A stretch of 64,000 bases of DNA from Flavobacterium sp. CBA20B-1 (lineage in GTDB: Bacteria; Bacteroidota; Bacteroidia; Flavobacteriales; Flavobacteriaceae). This document shows, in pieces, positions 36,365 through 45,844 of the stretch. The stretch is taken from contig NZ_CP092370.1 of assembly GCF_028473145.1 (NCBI RefSeq), positions 2,890,074 to 2,954,073 on the forward strand, in the 5' to 3' direction. The translations under genes and the position numbers were made by a program. Numbering within the stretch: the stretch's first letter is position 1; each line of letters begins with the position of its first letter. The notes beneath the pieces are model-generated. The model did not search any database, was not told the DNA's origin, and saw nothing but the letters and a program-made list of their open reading frames with translations.

Positions 36365-36961
36365 ATGAGAAAATTAAAATATATTTTGGCATCGGTAGTT
36401 TTAGCAGCTGGATTTGCATCTTGTGAAACAGAACCTATTGATGAAACGTTAAATGACGACACCTTAACAGGTAAAACACTATTTAGTTTTAACTTAAACG
36501 GTAAACAAACTGTAACTTCTGACGATGTTTCTGTTGGTTTTCCAAACGGAGGCATGACCATTACAGCAAAATTATCATTGGTGAATGAGGAGGATACTTC
36601 GAACCCTGAAACCAGATATAGACCTGCTTATCTATATATTAACTATAATAGTTTAGTTGTTGGAAACTTTCCCACACAGTTAAGTGTTGAAAATCCGAGT
36701 AATCTAGTTTGTGATGCAAGGTTATTGATTCAAGAGTATGTAGCCGATGATGAAGGTGTGATGCAAAAGGTATGGGTAGAATATTTAACTGACAATGCCG
36801 ATGAGAATCAAAATGCGGGCTATTCCAACATAACTAGAGTAAACTCAAACGCAAAATATTTGAATGGGAATTTTGAATTGATTTTGTTTCCAGAGGAAGG
36901 AACTCCTTTCGATCCACAAAGACTAACAACAGGATCTTTCAACTATTTGAGATATGAATAA
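36365..36961 (+). CDS. Lipoprotein of unknown function (DUF6252-like)
   Basis: A 198-residue exported protein with a lipobox (AAGFASC). The body is beta-rich with KTLFSFNLNGKQTV near the start and a repeated Asn/Thr-rich pattern, ending FNYLRYE. This resembles small flavobacterial lipoproteins grouped as DUF6252, but the match is not certain. The gene is single, with its own promoter and terminator. Confidence 0.7.
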   Translation: MRKLKYILASVVLAAGFASCETEPIDETLNDDTLTGKTLFSFNLNGKQTVTSDDVSVGFPNGGMTITAKLSLVNEEDTSNPETRYRPAYLYINYNSLVVGNFPTQLSVENPSNLVCDARLLIQEYVADDEGVMQKVWVEYLTDNADENQNAGYSNITRVNSNAKYLNGNFELILFPEEGTPFDPQRLTTGSFNYLRYE

Positions 36962-36964
36962 AAC

Positions 36965-36996
36965 AAAACGTCTTACAATTTGTAAGGCGTTTTTTT
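36965..36996 (+). terminator. Terminator
   Basis: A stem of AAAACGTCTTACA and TGTAAGGCGTTTT with one mismatch, followed by T residues, just after the lipoprotein stop. Confidence 0.8.
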
Positions 36997-37105
36997 ATTG
37001 GCATAAATATTGAAACATTTACTTGATATATTTAAAATACAGTAAACAACATGTTTTAAAATGTTATTATGGTAAAATAATGACATTTTGACTTATAAAA
37101 TATTT

Positions 37106-39571
37106 ATGGCACAAGAAAAAATTATATCATTAGACAATTTGTCACTTCAAGACTTAGATTCAAATGCAGAATTTATTCCTTTGTTTTCTCAAGAAGATGA
37201 AGAGGCAATGAACAAAGAAGAAATCCCCGCAGAGCTTAGTATTCTACCATTGCGAAACATGGTTTTGTTTCCAGGGGTAGTAATTCCGATAACTGCTGGT
37301 CGCGATAAATCAATAAAACTTATTAATGATGCGTTGGCGGGCGACCGAACAATTGGTGTGGTGGCTCAGTTAAACGAATCGGTTGAAGTTCCAACCGGAA
37401 ACGAAATTTATCGTTTTGGAACGGTTGCAAAAATTTTAAAAACCTTAAAATTGCCCGATGGAAACATCACAGTGATTTTGCAGGGTAAAAAGAATTTTGC
37501 TATTGATACAGTTTTGCAAGAGAATCCTTACATTAAAGCCAGCACGAAAGATGTTTTGGAAATAAAGCCCGAAACAAACGATATAGAATTTCATGCGATT
37601 ATTGAATCTATAAAAGAAACTGCCCAAGAAATCATCCGCGAAAACCCAAGTATTCCATCTGAAGCTGCTTTTGCTATTAAAAATATTGAAAGCAATTCGT
37701 TTTTGGTGAATTTTGTGGCATCTAATCTAAACCTTGATGTGGCCGATAAACAAGCGCTTTTAGAAAACAACAACCTAAAAGAACGTGCTTTGGAAACGCT
37801 GCGACGCATGAATCTGGAGTTGCAAAAACTAAATTTGAAAAATGATATTCAAACCAAAGTTCGCGTAGATTTAGATCAACAGCAAAAGGAGTATTTCTTA
37901 AATCAGCAAATAAAAACCATTCAAGAAGAGTTAGGTGGCGTTTCACACGAGCAGGAACTCGAAGAAATGCGTGCAAAAGCAAAGGCAAAAAAATGGGATG
38001 CTAAAATTCAAGAACATTTTGATAAGGAGTTGAGTAAAATGCAACGCATGAATCCGCAGGTTGCCGAGTTTTCTATCCAAAGAAATTATTTGGAACTTTT
38101 GCTGGAACTGCCTTGGAATGAATATACAAAAGACAAATTTGACCTTAAAAATGCCAAGAAAATTTTAGATAAAGACCACTACGGTTTAGAAGATGTAAAA
38201 CGTCGCGTGCTAGAACACATGGCTGTTTTAAAGCTTCGAAACGATATGAAATCGCCAATTTTGTGTTTATACGGACCGCCTGGTGTGGGTAAAACATCAA
38301 TAGGTAAATCAATCGCAACAGCTTTAGGGCGTGAATATGTTCGTATTTCGCTAGGTGGTCTTCGAGATGAAGCCGAAATTCGAGGCCATCGAAAAACCTA
38401 TATTGGTGCCATGCCCGGACGCATTATTCAATCTATCAAAAAAGCAAAAACATCAAATCCGGTGTTTGTTTTAGATGAAATTGATAAACTTTCAAGCAGT
38501 CATCAAGGCGATCCTTCGAGTGCGATGCTAGAAGTTTTAGATCCAGAACAAAACAAAGAATTTTATGACAACTTTTTAGAATTGGGGTTTGATTTGTCGA
38601 AAGTCATGTTTATAGCAACATCAAACAGTTTAAATACTATTCAGCCAGCTTTATTGGATCGAATGGAAATAATCGAAATGAATGGTTATACCATAGAAGA
38701 AAAAATTGAAATTTTAAAGCAACATTTACTTCCAAAACAATTAAAAGAACATGGTTTAGAATCAAAATCGGTAACTATTCCTAAAAAAGTAATGGAATTT
38801 ATCGTAACTAAATACACCCGCGAGTCAGGAGTTCGTAAATTAGATAAACAAGTGGCAAATATTGCACGATTTATAGCAAAATCGATTGTTTTAGAAGAAG
38901 CTTACAATGAAAAATTGACTGAAGAAGATATAGTTACCATTTTAGGAGCTCCGAAATTTGATTACGATAAATACGAAACAAACGATGTTGCCGGTGTGGT
39001 AACTGGTTTGGCGTGGACCCGCGTTGGAGGAGATATTCTGTTTATTGAATCGATACTTTCTGAAGGAAAAGGAACACTCACCATGACTGGAAACTTGGGT
39101 AATGTAATGAAAGAATCGGCAACGATTGCGCTAGAATACATCAAATCGAACAGCAATTTGTTTGGAATTGATGTAAAAATATTTGATAAATACAAAATTC
39201 ACGTACACGTTCCAGAAGGTGCCACTCCAAAAGATGGCCCCTCGGCTGGTATTGCCATGCTAACATCAATGGTTTCGAGTTTCACACAACGAAAAATAAA
39301 GAAAAATATAGCAATGACCGGTGAAATTACTTTGCGCGGAAAAGTACTTCCAGTGGGTGGTATCAAAGAAAAGATACTGGCAGCAAAACGTGCAAGCATC
39401 AAAGAAATTATTTTGTGCAAAGAAAATAAACGCGATATCGACCAGATAAAACCCGAATATTTAACAGGTTTAACGTTCCATTACGTGGATAAAATGACCG
39501 AGGTGATTGATATTGCTTTAACCAACCAACAAGTTAAAAATGCAAAAGAACTTACGGTAAAAGAGGCTTAA
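37106..39571 (+). CDS. lon: ATP-dependent serine protease Lon
   Basis: An 821-residue cytosolic AAA+ protease. The N-terminal substrate domain begins at LSILPLRNMVLFPGVVIPI, followed by a coiled coil (230-300). The ATPase has Walker A GPPGVGKTS and Walker B VFVLDEIDKL. The protease domain has the catalytic Ser in PKDGPSAGIAM and Lys in LPVGGIKEK. ATG 37106 is chosen over the in-frame TTG at 37088 because MAQEKIISL is the normal beginning. It degrades damaged and regulatory proteins. Confidence 0.97.
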   Translation: MAQEKIISLDNLSLQDLDSNAEFIPLFSQEDEEAMNKEEIPAELSILPLRNMVLFPGVVIPITAGRDKSIKLINDALAGDRTIGVVAQLNESVEVPTGNEIYRFGTVAKILKTLKLPDGNITVILQGKKNFAIDTVLQENPYIKASTKDVLEIKPETNDIEFHAIIESIKETAQEIIRENPSIPSEAAFAIKNIESNSFLVNFVASNLNLDVADKQALLENNNLKERALETLRRMNLELQKLNLKNDIQTKVRVDLDQQQKEYFLNQQIKTIQEELGGVSHEQELEEMRAKAKAKKWDAKIQEHFDKELSKMQRMNPQVAEFSIQRNYLELLLELPWNEYTKDKFDLKNAKKILDKDHYGLEDVKRRVLEHMAVLKLRNDMKSPILCLYGPPGVGKTSIGKSIATALGREYVRISLGGLRDEAEIRGHRKTYIGAMPGRIIQSIKKAKTSNPVFVLDEIDKLSSSHQGDPSSAMLEVLDPEQNKEFYDNFLELGFDLSKVMFIATSNSLNTIQPALLDRMEIIEMNGYTIEEKIEILKQHLLPKQLKEHGLESKSVTIPKKVMEFIVTKYTRESGVRKLDKQVANIARFIAKSIVLEEAYNEKLTEEDIVTILGAPKFDYDKYETNDVAGVVTGLAWTRVGGDILFIESILSEGKGTLTMTGNLGNVMKESATIALEYIKSNSNLFGIDVKIFDKYKIHVHVPEGATPKDGPSAGIAMLTSMVSSFTQRKIKKNIAMTGEITLRGKVLPVGGIKEKILAAKRASIKEIILCKENKRDIDQIKPEYLTGLTFHYVDKMTEVIDIALTNQQVKNAKELTVKEA

Positions 39572-39588
39572 AAGTATTATTATTTATT

Positions 39589-39620
39589 AAAGTCGGTATA
39601 GAAATATGCCGACTTTTTTA
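39589..39620. terminator. Terminator after lon
   Basis: A stem of AAAGTCGGTATA and TATGCCGACTTT around GAAA, followed by TTTTA. It may also serve the converging M28 peptidase gene. Confidence 0.75.
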
Positions 39621-39676
39621 TTTTAGCGAAAATTATTTTAAAGAGTCTCAATTTACCCCATCTATGAAGCTTATAT

Positions 39677-41230
39677 TTAATACTCCCTAGAATTTCTCTT
39701 TGCTTCTTTTAGAGTGGGCCATTCTGAATTTGCGGGTAAAATTCTTTTTTCGTTTGAAATTTCGTTTGGATCATTTGCAGCTTCTAAAGTTAATATGGTT
39801 GTAGTAATAACATTTTTCATCATTTCTTCAAAAACAATTTTATCGTAGGTGTCGCGGTTGGTGTGCCAAGTGTATTGTCCGTAATCCCAATTTTGTGTAC
39901 CTAGATTAAATGCTGGAATACCTGCTGCCACAAACGATGCGTTATCTGTTCCACCAGTTTGGGGCATTCCCGGAAAATCGGTTTTAATATATTTTCTGTT
40001 TTCTTCGGGTACATTTTGCAACCAAGTTCCCAGATAATTATAAGCTTGTGTAAATCCTTGACCACCGATATAGGTTATTCTGCCCGTGCCACTGTCTTGG
40101 TTAAAAAGTACTTTTATTTTTTGCACTTCGCTTGGGTGGTCCATCACATAGGCGCGCGATCCATTTAAACCTTGTTCTTCGCTTCCCCAATGCCCAATTA
40201 CAATGGTTCGGTCGTTATTCGGAGCATATTTTTTAATTAAACGTGCCACTTCCATCATTAAAATAGTACCGGTACCGTTATCGGTTGCACCTTGAGCTCC
40301 GTCCCAAGAATCTAAATGTGCCGATAGCATTACATATTCATTTGGTTTCGTTTTTCCGGGAATAGTAGCAATGGTGTTGTATGTTTTTGCTGTTCCTATT
40401 TTTTTTGATTGGGTGTTGATTTTTAATATCGGACTTTTCTCATTCACAGCCAAACGATGCAACAAACCATAATCTTCTAAGCTAACATCTACCATTGGCG
40501 TGTGTTTAGAAAAACTATAAAATATTCGATTGCTTCCCATAGTGCCCGTGAAATAGGATTGCACAAAACCAACTGCTCCTTTTGTTTCTAAATATTCTAC
40601 AATTTCCCGAATCGATTTTTCGGTTGCTTTTAAGCTATTGTTCCAAAGTGAATTTTTATATTCTTTTTCTTTTTTGTATGATGCAAAATCGTCTTCAGTG
40701 GCATGTTCTTTCCACTGATTTTCAGGTCTGCCAGATTTTTGGTAGGGAGCAATTAAAACGATTTTTCCTTTAACCGAATGTGCCCATTTTTCAAAATCTA
40801 GTTTCGATGGAAAGATGGGCATTGCAACTACTTCAGCTTCCACCGGTTTTTTGGTAGTGGCGTTCCATGCTAGTTGAATTCCTTCGATTGATTTTACTCT
40901 TGGAGCAGTCATTGTAATTTCGGTTGTGCCACGTTGCCATGATTTCCATTCCCCATACGGCACATTTTCTGCTTCAATATTCCATTTTTTGTAGGTGTTG
41001 ACCACCCAATTGTGTGCTTGTTCCATTTCAGGAGATCCCACTAAACGCGGCCCAATTACATCTAACAATTCAAAGGCTAGTTGTTCTAACTGATGATTTT
41101 CTGCTACCTCATTGCTGATCTCCTTATAGATGGATTGTTTGTTTTGTTGAAAAGTGGTTTGGGCTGAAATTGATAGACTTATTACAGCAAAACAAACTGA
41201 AAAATACGTTTTTAAATAATATTTGCTCAT
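39677..41230 (-). CDS. Secreted M28 family peptidase with PA domain
   Basis: A 517-residue exported aminopeptidase-type protein. The start at 41230 is chosen because it begins a signal peptide (MSKYYLKTYFSVCFAVISLS); the longer frame to 41314 would run into the upstream gene. A PA-type insert (about 130-260) precedes the M28 zinc domain: LSAHLDSWDGAQGATDNGTG, GHWGSEEQGLNGSRAYV and DSGTGR, with a closing HTNRDTYDKI. It probably trims peptides outside the cytoplasm. The gene is followed on the minus strand only by the lon-side terminator. Confidence 0.92.
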   Translation of the reverse strand: MSKYYLKTYFSVCFAVISLSISAQTTFQQNKQSIYKEISNEVAENHQLEQLAFELLDVIGPRLVGSPEMEQAHNWVVNTYKKWNIEAENVPYGEWKSWQRGTTEITMTAPRVKSIEGIQLAWNATTKKPVEAEVVAMPIFPSKLDFEKWAHSVKGKIVLIAPYQKSGRPENQWKEHATEDDFASYKKEKEYKNSLWNNSLKATEKSIREIVEYLETKGAVGFVQSYFTGTMGSNRIFYSFSKHTPMVDVSLEDYGLLHRLAVNEKSPILKINTQSKKIGTAKTYNTIATIPGKTKPNEYVMLSAHLDSWDGAQGATDNGTGTILMMEVARLIKKYAPNNDRTIVIGHWGSEEQGLNGSRAYVMDHPSEVQKIKVLFNQDSGTGRITYIGGQGFTQAYNYLGTWLQNVPEENRKYIKTDFPGMPQTGGTDNASFVAAGIPAFNLGTQNWDYGQYTWHTNRDTYDKIVFEEMMKNVITTTILTLEAANDPNEISNEKRILPANSEWPTLKEAKRNSREY

Positions 41231-41267
41231 TTTATTAGTAGGATAGATTAGGGAAAAGATAAAAAGG

Positions 41268-41290
41268 AAAAGAGGCAAAAGCCTCTTTTT
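41268..41290 (-). terminator. Terminator after the immunophilin gene cluster
   Basis: A stem of AAAAGAGGC and GCCTCTTTT around AAAA, directly after the minus-strand isomerase stop, separates it from the M28 gene. Confidence 0.75.
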
Positions 41291-41291
41291 A

Positions 41292-42392
41292 TTATTTTGT
41301 GATATGCAGTTCAAAAATTAAATTGGTGTTGGGTGGAATTACATCGCCAGCACCTGTGGCACCGTATGCTAAGTGCGATGGAATAAAAATATAGGCTTTG
41401 TCACCAATACTCAATTGGTCAATACCTTCGATAAATCCAGGGATTAAACCATCTTTTTGTCCGGCAACAAATGGAATTGGAATGTATTGGTTGGCAGCTT
41501 TTCGTTGTGCATCTACCATATTATATTTTGCAGCGGTAGTTTCAAAACTAGTATCAAACAAACGACCATTTTCAAAATAACCCGCATAGCCCACATTAAT
41601 TTTGTCGCCTTGTTTTGGTTTTCCGCCGTTTCCTTTTTCAAAGATATAATACGATATGCCCGAAGCTGTAGTTTTTGCTTTAGCTTTCGCCGTATTTAAC
41701 GTAGTTTCCATTTCTTTGGCAACACCTTCGGTTGCTTTCATAGCTTCTTCTTTAGCTTTGAGTGCCTCTTCTTGCTTTTTTTCATTTTCGGCTTGTTTTT
41801 CTTTAAAAACTTTTGGAGCATCAAACGCTTTAGCCTTATCGCCCGAACGAACAATATCAATATGCTCTATTTTGTCTCCTAGGGCAATAGTGTTTACGAT
41901 GTTTTGCCCTTCAATTACATGACCAAAAACACTGTGCATGCCATCTAAGTGCGGTGTAGGACCATGGGTGATAAAAAACTGTGAACCGTTTGTAGTTGGT
42001 CCGGCATTAGCCATTGATAAAATACCCGCTTTATCATGTTTTAAATCAGGGTGAAACTCATCGGCAAATACATAACCAGGACCGCCTTCGCCCGTTCCGT
42101 TTGGATCGCCGCCTTGAATCATGAAATCGGCAATTACGCGGTGAAACGTTAACCCATCGTAAAATGGTTTTCCTTTAAATTTATTTTCAACAGATGGATT
42201 ATTTCCTTCTGCTAAACTTACAAAGTTTGCAACTGTTAAGGGGGTTTTTTCATATTCTAATTGCGCCACGATTTTTCCTTTATTGGTATAAATTTCGGCA
42301 TACAATCCTTCTGGTAGATTGGTTTCGTTTTCTTTTTTACACGAAACAAATAGAGTAGCTGCAAGAGCAGCCAAAGCAAAAAGTTTTTTCAT
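41292..42392 (-). CDS. Cyclophilin-FKBP fusion peptidyl-prolyl isomerase, lipoprotein
   Basis: A 366-residue dual immunophilin. The lipobox is TLFVSC. Residues 28-190 are a cyclophilin domain ([40 protein letters not shown]). A charged helical linker (190-240) leads to a C-terminal FKBP domain ([48 protein letters not shown]). Both folds catalyse proline isomerisation in exported proteins. Cyclophilin-FKBP fusions (CFBP) were described from Flavobacterium. It stands in tandem with a paralogue and gldI. Confidence 0.95.
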   Translation of the reverse strand: MKKLFALAALAATLFVSCKKENETNLPEGLYAEIYTNKGKIVAQLEYEKTPLTVANFVSLAEGNNPSVENKFKGKPFYDGLTFHRVIADFMIQGGDPNGTGEGGPGYVFADEFHPDLKHDKAGILSMANAGPTTNGSQFFITHGPTPHLDGMHSVFGHVIEGQNIVNTIALGDKIEHIDIVRSGDKAKAFDAPKVFKEKQAENEKKQEEALKAKEEAMKATEGVAKEMETTLNTAKAKAKTTASGISYYIFEKGNGGKPKQGDKINVGYAGYFENGRLFDTSFETTAAKYNMVDAQRKAANQYIPIPFVAGQKDGLIPGFIEGIDQLSIGDKAYIFIPSHLAYGATGAGDVIPPNTNLIFELHITK

Positions 42393-42402
42393 TATTTATG
42401 AA

Positions 42403-43464
42403 TTAAGGTTTGATATCAACGTAAAAAACTAAATTGGAGTTTGCGGGAATTGGCCCCATGGCACGTTCTCCATATCCTAAATTTGAGGGAATAAAGATAT
42501 ATGCTTTATCGCCTTTGTTTAGCTGCAGCAAACCTTCTGTCATTCCTTCGATAAAACCGCCTTTGTTTCCAAAAGTATAGTCTAAGGGTTTGTATGCATT
42601 TGCTGCTTTTCTTTGCGGGTTGAAAATGTCTTGTTTTATTGCCAATTCTTCAATTCCGGTGTCAAACAATGTTCCATCTGCTAAATATCCTGCATAATCA
42701 AACGAAATTTTTTCTCCTTCGGTTGGTTTGATGCCTGCACCTTTTTCTGTTACATAAATTTTAATTCCAGAAGGATAATCGGTTGCTTTTGAAAGATAAT
42801 TGTCTAAAAGCGTTTTATTTTCTTTTCTTAAAATTGCTGCTTTTTGTTTCTTAAGTTCTTCTTCTTTTTTAATTTTTTCTAAAGATGAAGTAAATGTTTT
42901 TACAGCGTTGAATTTTTTTGCGTCTTTGCCCACACGAACAATTTCCACTTTGTCAATCACATCATTTTGTTCAATGGCATTCACAATTTCTAATCCGTTT
43001 ACTACTTTTCCGAAAACCGTATGGCGACCATCTAAATGCGGTGTGGCAACGTGTGTGATAAAAAATTGAGAGCCATTAGTAGCTGGGCCTCTATTGGCCA
43101 TTGATAAAACTCCAGGTGCGTCATGTTTTAATGTTGGAACGATTTCATCGGCAAATAAATATCCTGGTTCACCCGAGCCATCGCCTTTTGGATCACCACC
43201 TTGAATCATAAAGTTTGCAATTACTCTATGAAATTTTAATCCGTTATAAAAAGGTTTGCCTTTATATTCCGATTTTACTTGCGGGTGTGTACCTTCTGCC
43301 AACGCCACAAAATTGGCTACTGTGAGTGGTGTTTCGTTATAAAACAATTGTGTGGTGATGGTTCCTTTTTTGGTAACAAAATTTGCGTATAAACCATCGG
43401 TCAACTTGGTTTGAGCAAAAACTTGCGTAGAGATCAACGCAAAAACGAATAACAGTTTTTTCAT
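42403..43464 (-). CDS. Cyclophilin-FKBP fusion peptidyl-prolyl isomerase, second copy
   Basis: A 353-residue paralogue of the downstream gene with a conventional signal peptide ([10 protein letters not shown]) and no lipobox cysteine, so soluble in the periplasm. The cyclophilin domain has [19 protein letters not shown] and [17 protein letters not shown]; a Lys/Glu-rich linker follows; the FKBP domain has [34 protein letters not shown] and [14 protein letters not shown]. The two copies probably serve different locations. The gap to each neighbour is 10 bp or less. Confidence 0.95.
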   Translation of the reverse strand: MKKLLFVFALISTQVFAQTKLTDGLYANFVTKKGTITTQLFYNETPLTVANFVALAEGTHPQVKSEYKGKPFYNGLKFHRVIANFMIQGGDPKGDGSGEPGYLFADEIVPTLKHDAPGVLSMANRGPATNGSQFFITHVATPHLDGRHTVFGKVVNGLEIVNAIEQNDVIDKVEIVRVGKDAKKFNAVKTFTSSLEKIKKEEELKKQKAAILRKENKTLLDNYLSKATDYPSGIKIYVTEKGAGIKPTEGEKISFDYAGYLADGTLFDTGIEELAIKQDIFNPQRKAANAYKPLDYTFGNKGGFIEGMTEGLLQLNKGDKAYIFIPSNLGYGERAMGPIPANSNLVFYVDIKP

Positions 43465-43466
43465 TT

Positions 43467-44003
43467 TTATTCTGGTTTTATATCATTAAGGGTTACTTTG
43501 CAAATCAGCGGCACATTGGTTCCAATTTTTTCTTTATCTCCCAAATAGCCATAAGCCATGTGTGATGGAAAGATAAACGAAACCGTTTCGCCTTTGTGCA
43601 TTAATTTCACGGCATGGCGCAGACCTACCATAATTTCTTGTTTATCAACTGCATATACTTTTGGGGCAGTTTCTTCTTTTGAATAAATTAATTGTTTATT
43701 AATATCGTAAATTTCAAAATCTAATTTTACGATATCTCCTTTTTTGGGAAGCAAACTATCTGTGGTGACAGCCACATCATATTTGTACCAAAAACCTAAA
43801 TCGGATTGATAGTAATGATGTGCAGAGTCGTTTTTTATTAAATTTTGTATGAGTTTTTCTTCGTCTTGAACGATATTTTTATTTCGCTGCACCGATTCTT
43901 TTATGAAAGTACCAGAGCGGTAACTAACCGGTTTGCGAGGTTCGGGCTGTTTACATGCAAACAACAAGCTGGTTACTGCAAAGCAAAATAGTACTTTTTT
44001 CAT
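43467..44003 (-). CDS. gldI: Gliding motility lipoprotein GldI (FKBP-type isomerase)
   Basis: A 178-residue lipoprotein with lipobox LLFAC and an FKBP-like domain: [46 protein letters not shown] and [19 protein letters not shown]. GldI is required for gliding and is thought to help fold T9SS/gliding proteins. ATG 44003 is chosen because it begins the signal peptide and lies one base after the nrnA stop. Being next to the two fusion isomerases suggests a periplasmic folding cluster. Confidence 0.88.
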   Translation of the reverse strand: MKKVLFCFAVTSLLFACKQPEPRKPVSYRSGTFIKESVQRNKNIVQDEEKLIQNLIKNDSAHHYYQSDLGFWYKYDVAVTTDSLLPKKGDIVKLDFEIYDINKQLIYSKEETAPKVYAVDKQEIMVGLRHAVKLMHKGETVSFIFPSHMAYGYLGDKEKIGTNVPLICKVTLNDIKPE

Positions 44004-44004
44004 A

Positions 44005-45018
44005 TTATTGTTTGTTGATTTCATTGATAATAGTTTCAAACTTTAAAATGGTTTCTTGTAATGAAATAAACGATTTTCCGCCTGCCGCATTGATGTGTCC
44101 ACCGCCGTTAAAAAAGGTTCTAGCAAATTCGTTTACATCAAATTCTCCTTCTGAACGAAATGAAATTTTAATCATTCCTTCTTCTTTATTTTCAATGAAA
44201 ATAGCTGCAAAATCTATACCTTTTATTGATAAACCATAATTTACAATACCTTCGGTATCTCCTTTTTTATAGTGGAATTGGTTTAAATCGTCTTGGGTTA
44301 AATATGTGTATGCCGTGCTGTGATTAGGCAAAACTTTGAGTTGTTGTAACGCTCTACCCACCAATTGCAATTGATTGTATGATGAAGTGTTAAACAACAT
44401 ACTGTGTATTTTAGGGTTATCAACCCCTAAATCAATCAATTCTGCCACCACACGGTGTGTATCTCCAGTGGTTTTTACAAATTTAAAAGAGCCTGAATCG
44501 GTTACAATTCCTGTATAAATACAAGTTGCAACTTTCACATTGATGTATTTTTGCAGATTTAATTCTTGAAGAAAACGATACAATAATTCGCAGGTAGAAC
44601 CAAAAGAAGTATCAGAAATCGTAACTTTCGCATAATTGTCGGGCATTTGGTGGTGATCAATCATTACAAAAGGTTTTCGTAATTTTTCTAGATAAGATCC
44701 CATTTGGTCACCAGCTCGGTGCAGTGCATTAAAATCGAGCGTAAAGACCAAATCACTGCCCTGCAAAAAAGCGGCACAAGTATCAAAATTCTTTTCAAAG
44801 ATAAGTATTTCGTTTGTAGCCGGTAGCCACGATATAAACTCGGGAAATTCGTTTGGAGCAAGTACTTTCACCGTGTGGTTTAGCTGTTTTAAAACATGAT
44901 AAAGTCCTAAACACGAACCCAAGGCATCGCCATCGGGATTGCGGTGTGGTATAATTGCTATTTGTTTGGGCGTTTCTAAAAACTGCGTTAAAAATGCCTT
45001 GTCATTTGTATTCATCAT
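44005..45018 (-). CDS. nrnA: DHH family phosphoesterase (NrnA-like)
   Basis: A 338-residue protein of the DHH/DHHA1 superfamily. Metal-binding motifs are HRNPDGDALGS (about residue 27), DFNALHRAGD and MIDHHQMPDN, and the C-terminal DHHA1 domain ends FNGGGHINAAGGKSF. NrnA-type enzymes degrade nano-RNA and can dephosphorylate pAp. The start is either 45018 or the next codon 45015; both lie ahead of the first conserved strand. It is co-directional with gldI, separated by one base. Confidence 0.88.
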   Translation of the reverse strand: MMNTNDKAFLTQFLETPKQIAIIPHRNPDGDALGSCLGLYHVLKQLNHTVKVLAPNEFPEFISWLPATNEILIFEKNFDTCAAFLQGSDLVFTLDFNALHRAGDQMGSYLEKLRKPFVMIDHHQMPDNYAKVTISDTSFGSTCELLYRFLQELNLQKYINVKVATCIYTGIVTDSGSFKFVKTTGDTHRVVAELIDLGVDNPKIHSMLFNTSSYNQLQLVGRALQQLKVLPNHSTAYTYLTQDDLNQFHYKKGDTEGIVNYGLSIKGIDFAAIFIENKEEGMIKISFRSEGEFDVNEFARTFFNGGGHINAAGGKSFISLQETILKFETIINEINKQ

Positions 45019-45066
45019 ACTGCGAAAATACACAAATTAGCATTTACTTTAAATAGCTTTCAAAAA

Positions 45067-45747
45067 TTATTCTGCTAAACTTTTTAGTGAAGTAGGTTTT
45101 ATTATTTTTATTTTTTTACCCTTTAACTCTAAAATGCCTTCTTTTTTTAGTTCAGCCAACAAGCGAATGCAACTTTCAGTGGCAGTGCCCACCATGCTTG
45201 CAATTTCATCGCGACTTAATTGCAGGTTTAAAAAGCCTTCTGTATCGGTACCGCTTGAGTCTAATATACTCAACAAAGCCAAAGCCAATCGTTCTTTCAC
45301 GGTTTTACTGTTGTGGTTTAATGCAAAATCGGTGGCATAGTTTAAATTTTTACACACATCTTTGGTCACTTCTCTTGAAAAGTTTTTGTTGGTATCAATA
45401 AATCCTAGAATTTCTGATTTGGGAATAAAACAAACGCGCATATCTTCAACAGCAATAGCACTTAAAGAGGTTTTTTCTTGGGTAAGTATAGCAGTTTGGC
45501 CCAATAAATCCCCTTTTGTGATTAATTTTAAAATCGCATCTTTTCCGTTTGATGCCATACGCACCAATTTACATGTTCCTTCTTTAATGCAATACACGCC
45601 ATTCACGGTGTCGCCTTCTTGAAAAATTACATCACCTTTTTTAATCTCGATGGTGTCTTTACATTGCGCCAAATGAATCAATTCGTTCTTTGATAAAGCT
45701 TTTAAAGAACTTAATTCACGTACGATACATTGCTCACATTTGCTCAT
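45067..45747 (-). CDS. Crp/Fnr family transcriptional regulator
   Basis: A 226-residue regulator. A cyclic-nucleotide-binding-like barrel (about 20-125, with IKKGDVIFQEGDTVNGVYCI) is followed by a long helix and an HTH_Crp domain (LSRDEIASMVGTATESCIRL). It starts MSKCEQCIV with a CxxC pair; FNR-type oxygen sensing is possible but the full cysteine set is not evident. ATG 45747 is preferred to 45816. It diverges from the copper-ATPase gene, a layout seen where such regulators control cbb3 oxidase assembly genes. Confidence 0.9.
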   Translation of the reverse strand: MSKCEQCIVRELSSLKALSKNELIHLAQCKDTIEIKKGDVIFQEGDTVNGVYCIKEGTCKLVRMASNGKDAILKLITKGDLLGQTAILTQEKTSLSAIAVEDMRVCFIPKSEILGFIDTNKNFSREVTKDVCKNLNYATDFALNHNSKTVKERLALALLSILDSSGTDTEGFLNLQLSRDEIASMVGTATESCIRLLAELKKEGILELKGKKIKIIKPTSLKSLAE

Positions 45748-45844
45748 GAAAGTTGTTTTTGTAAAGATACAATTATTATGATAAATATCATTTTTTTTGA
45801 CTAGCAGGTTTTGCAATTTTGTGACAGGTATAAAGCAAAAAAAA

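Noticed and set aside
41230..41314. Longer start for the M28 peptidase, extending into the isomerase gene
   Set aside because: The extension would cover the terminator hairpin and the end of the upstream gene, while a good signal peptide begins at 41230.
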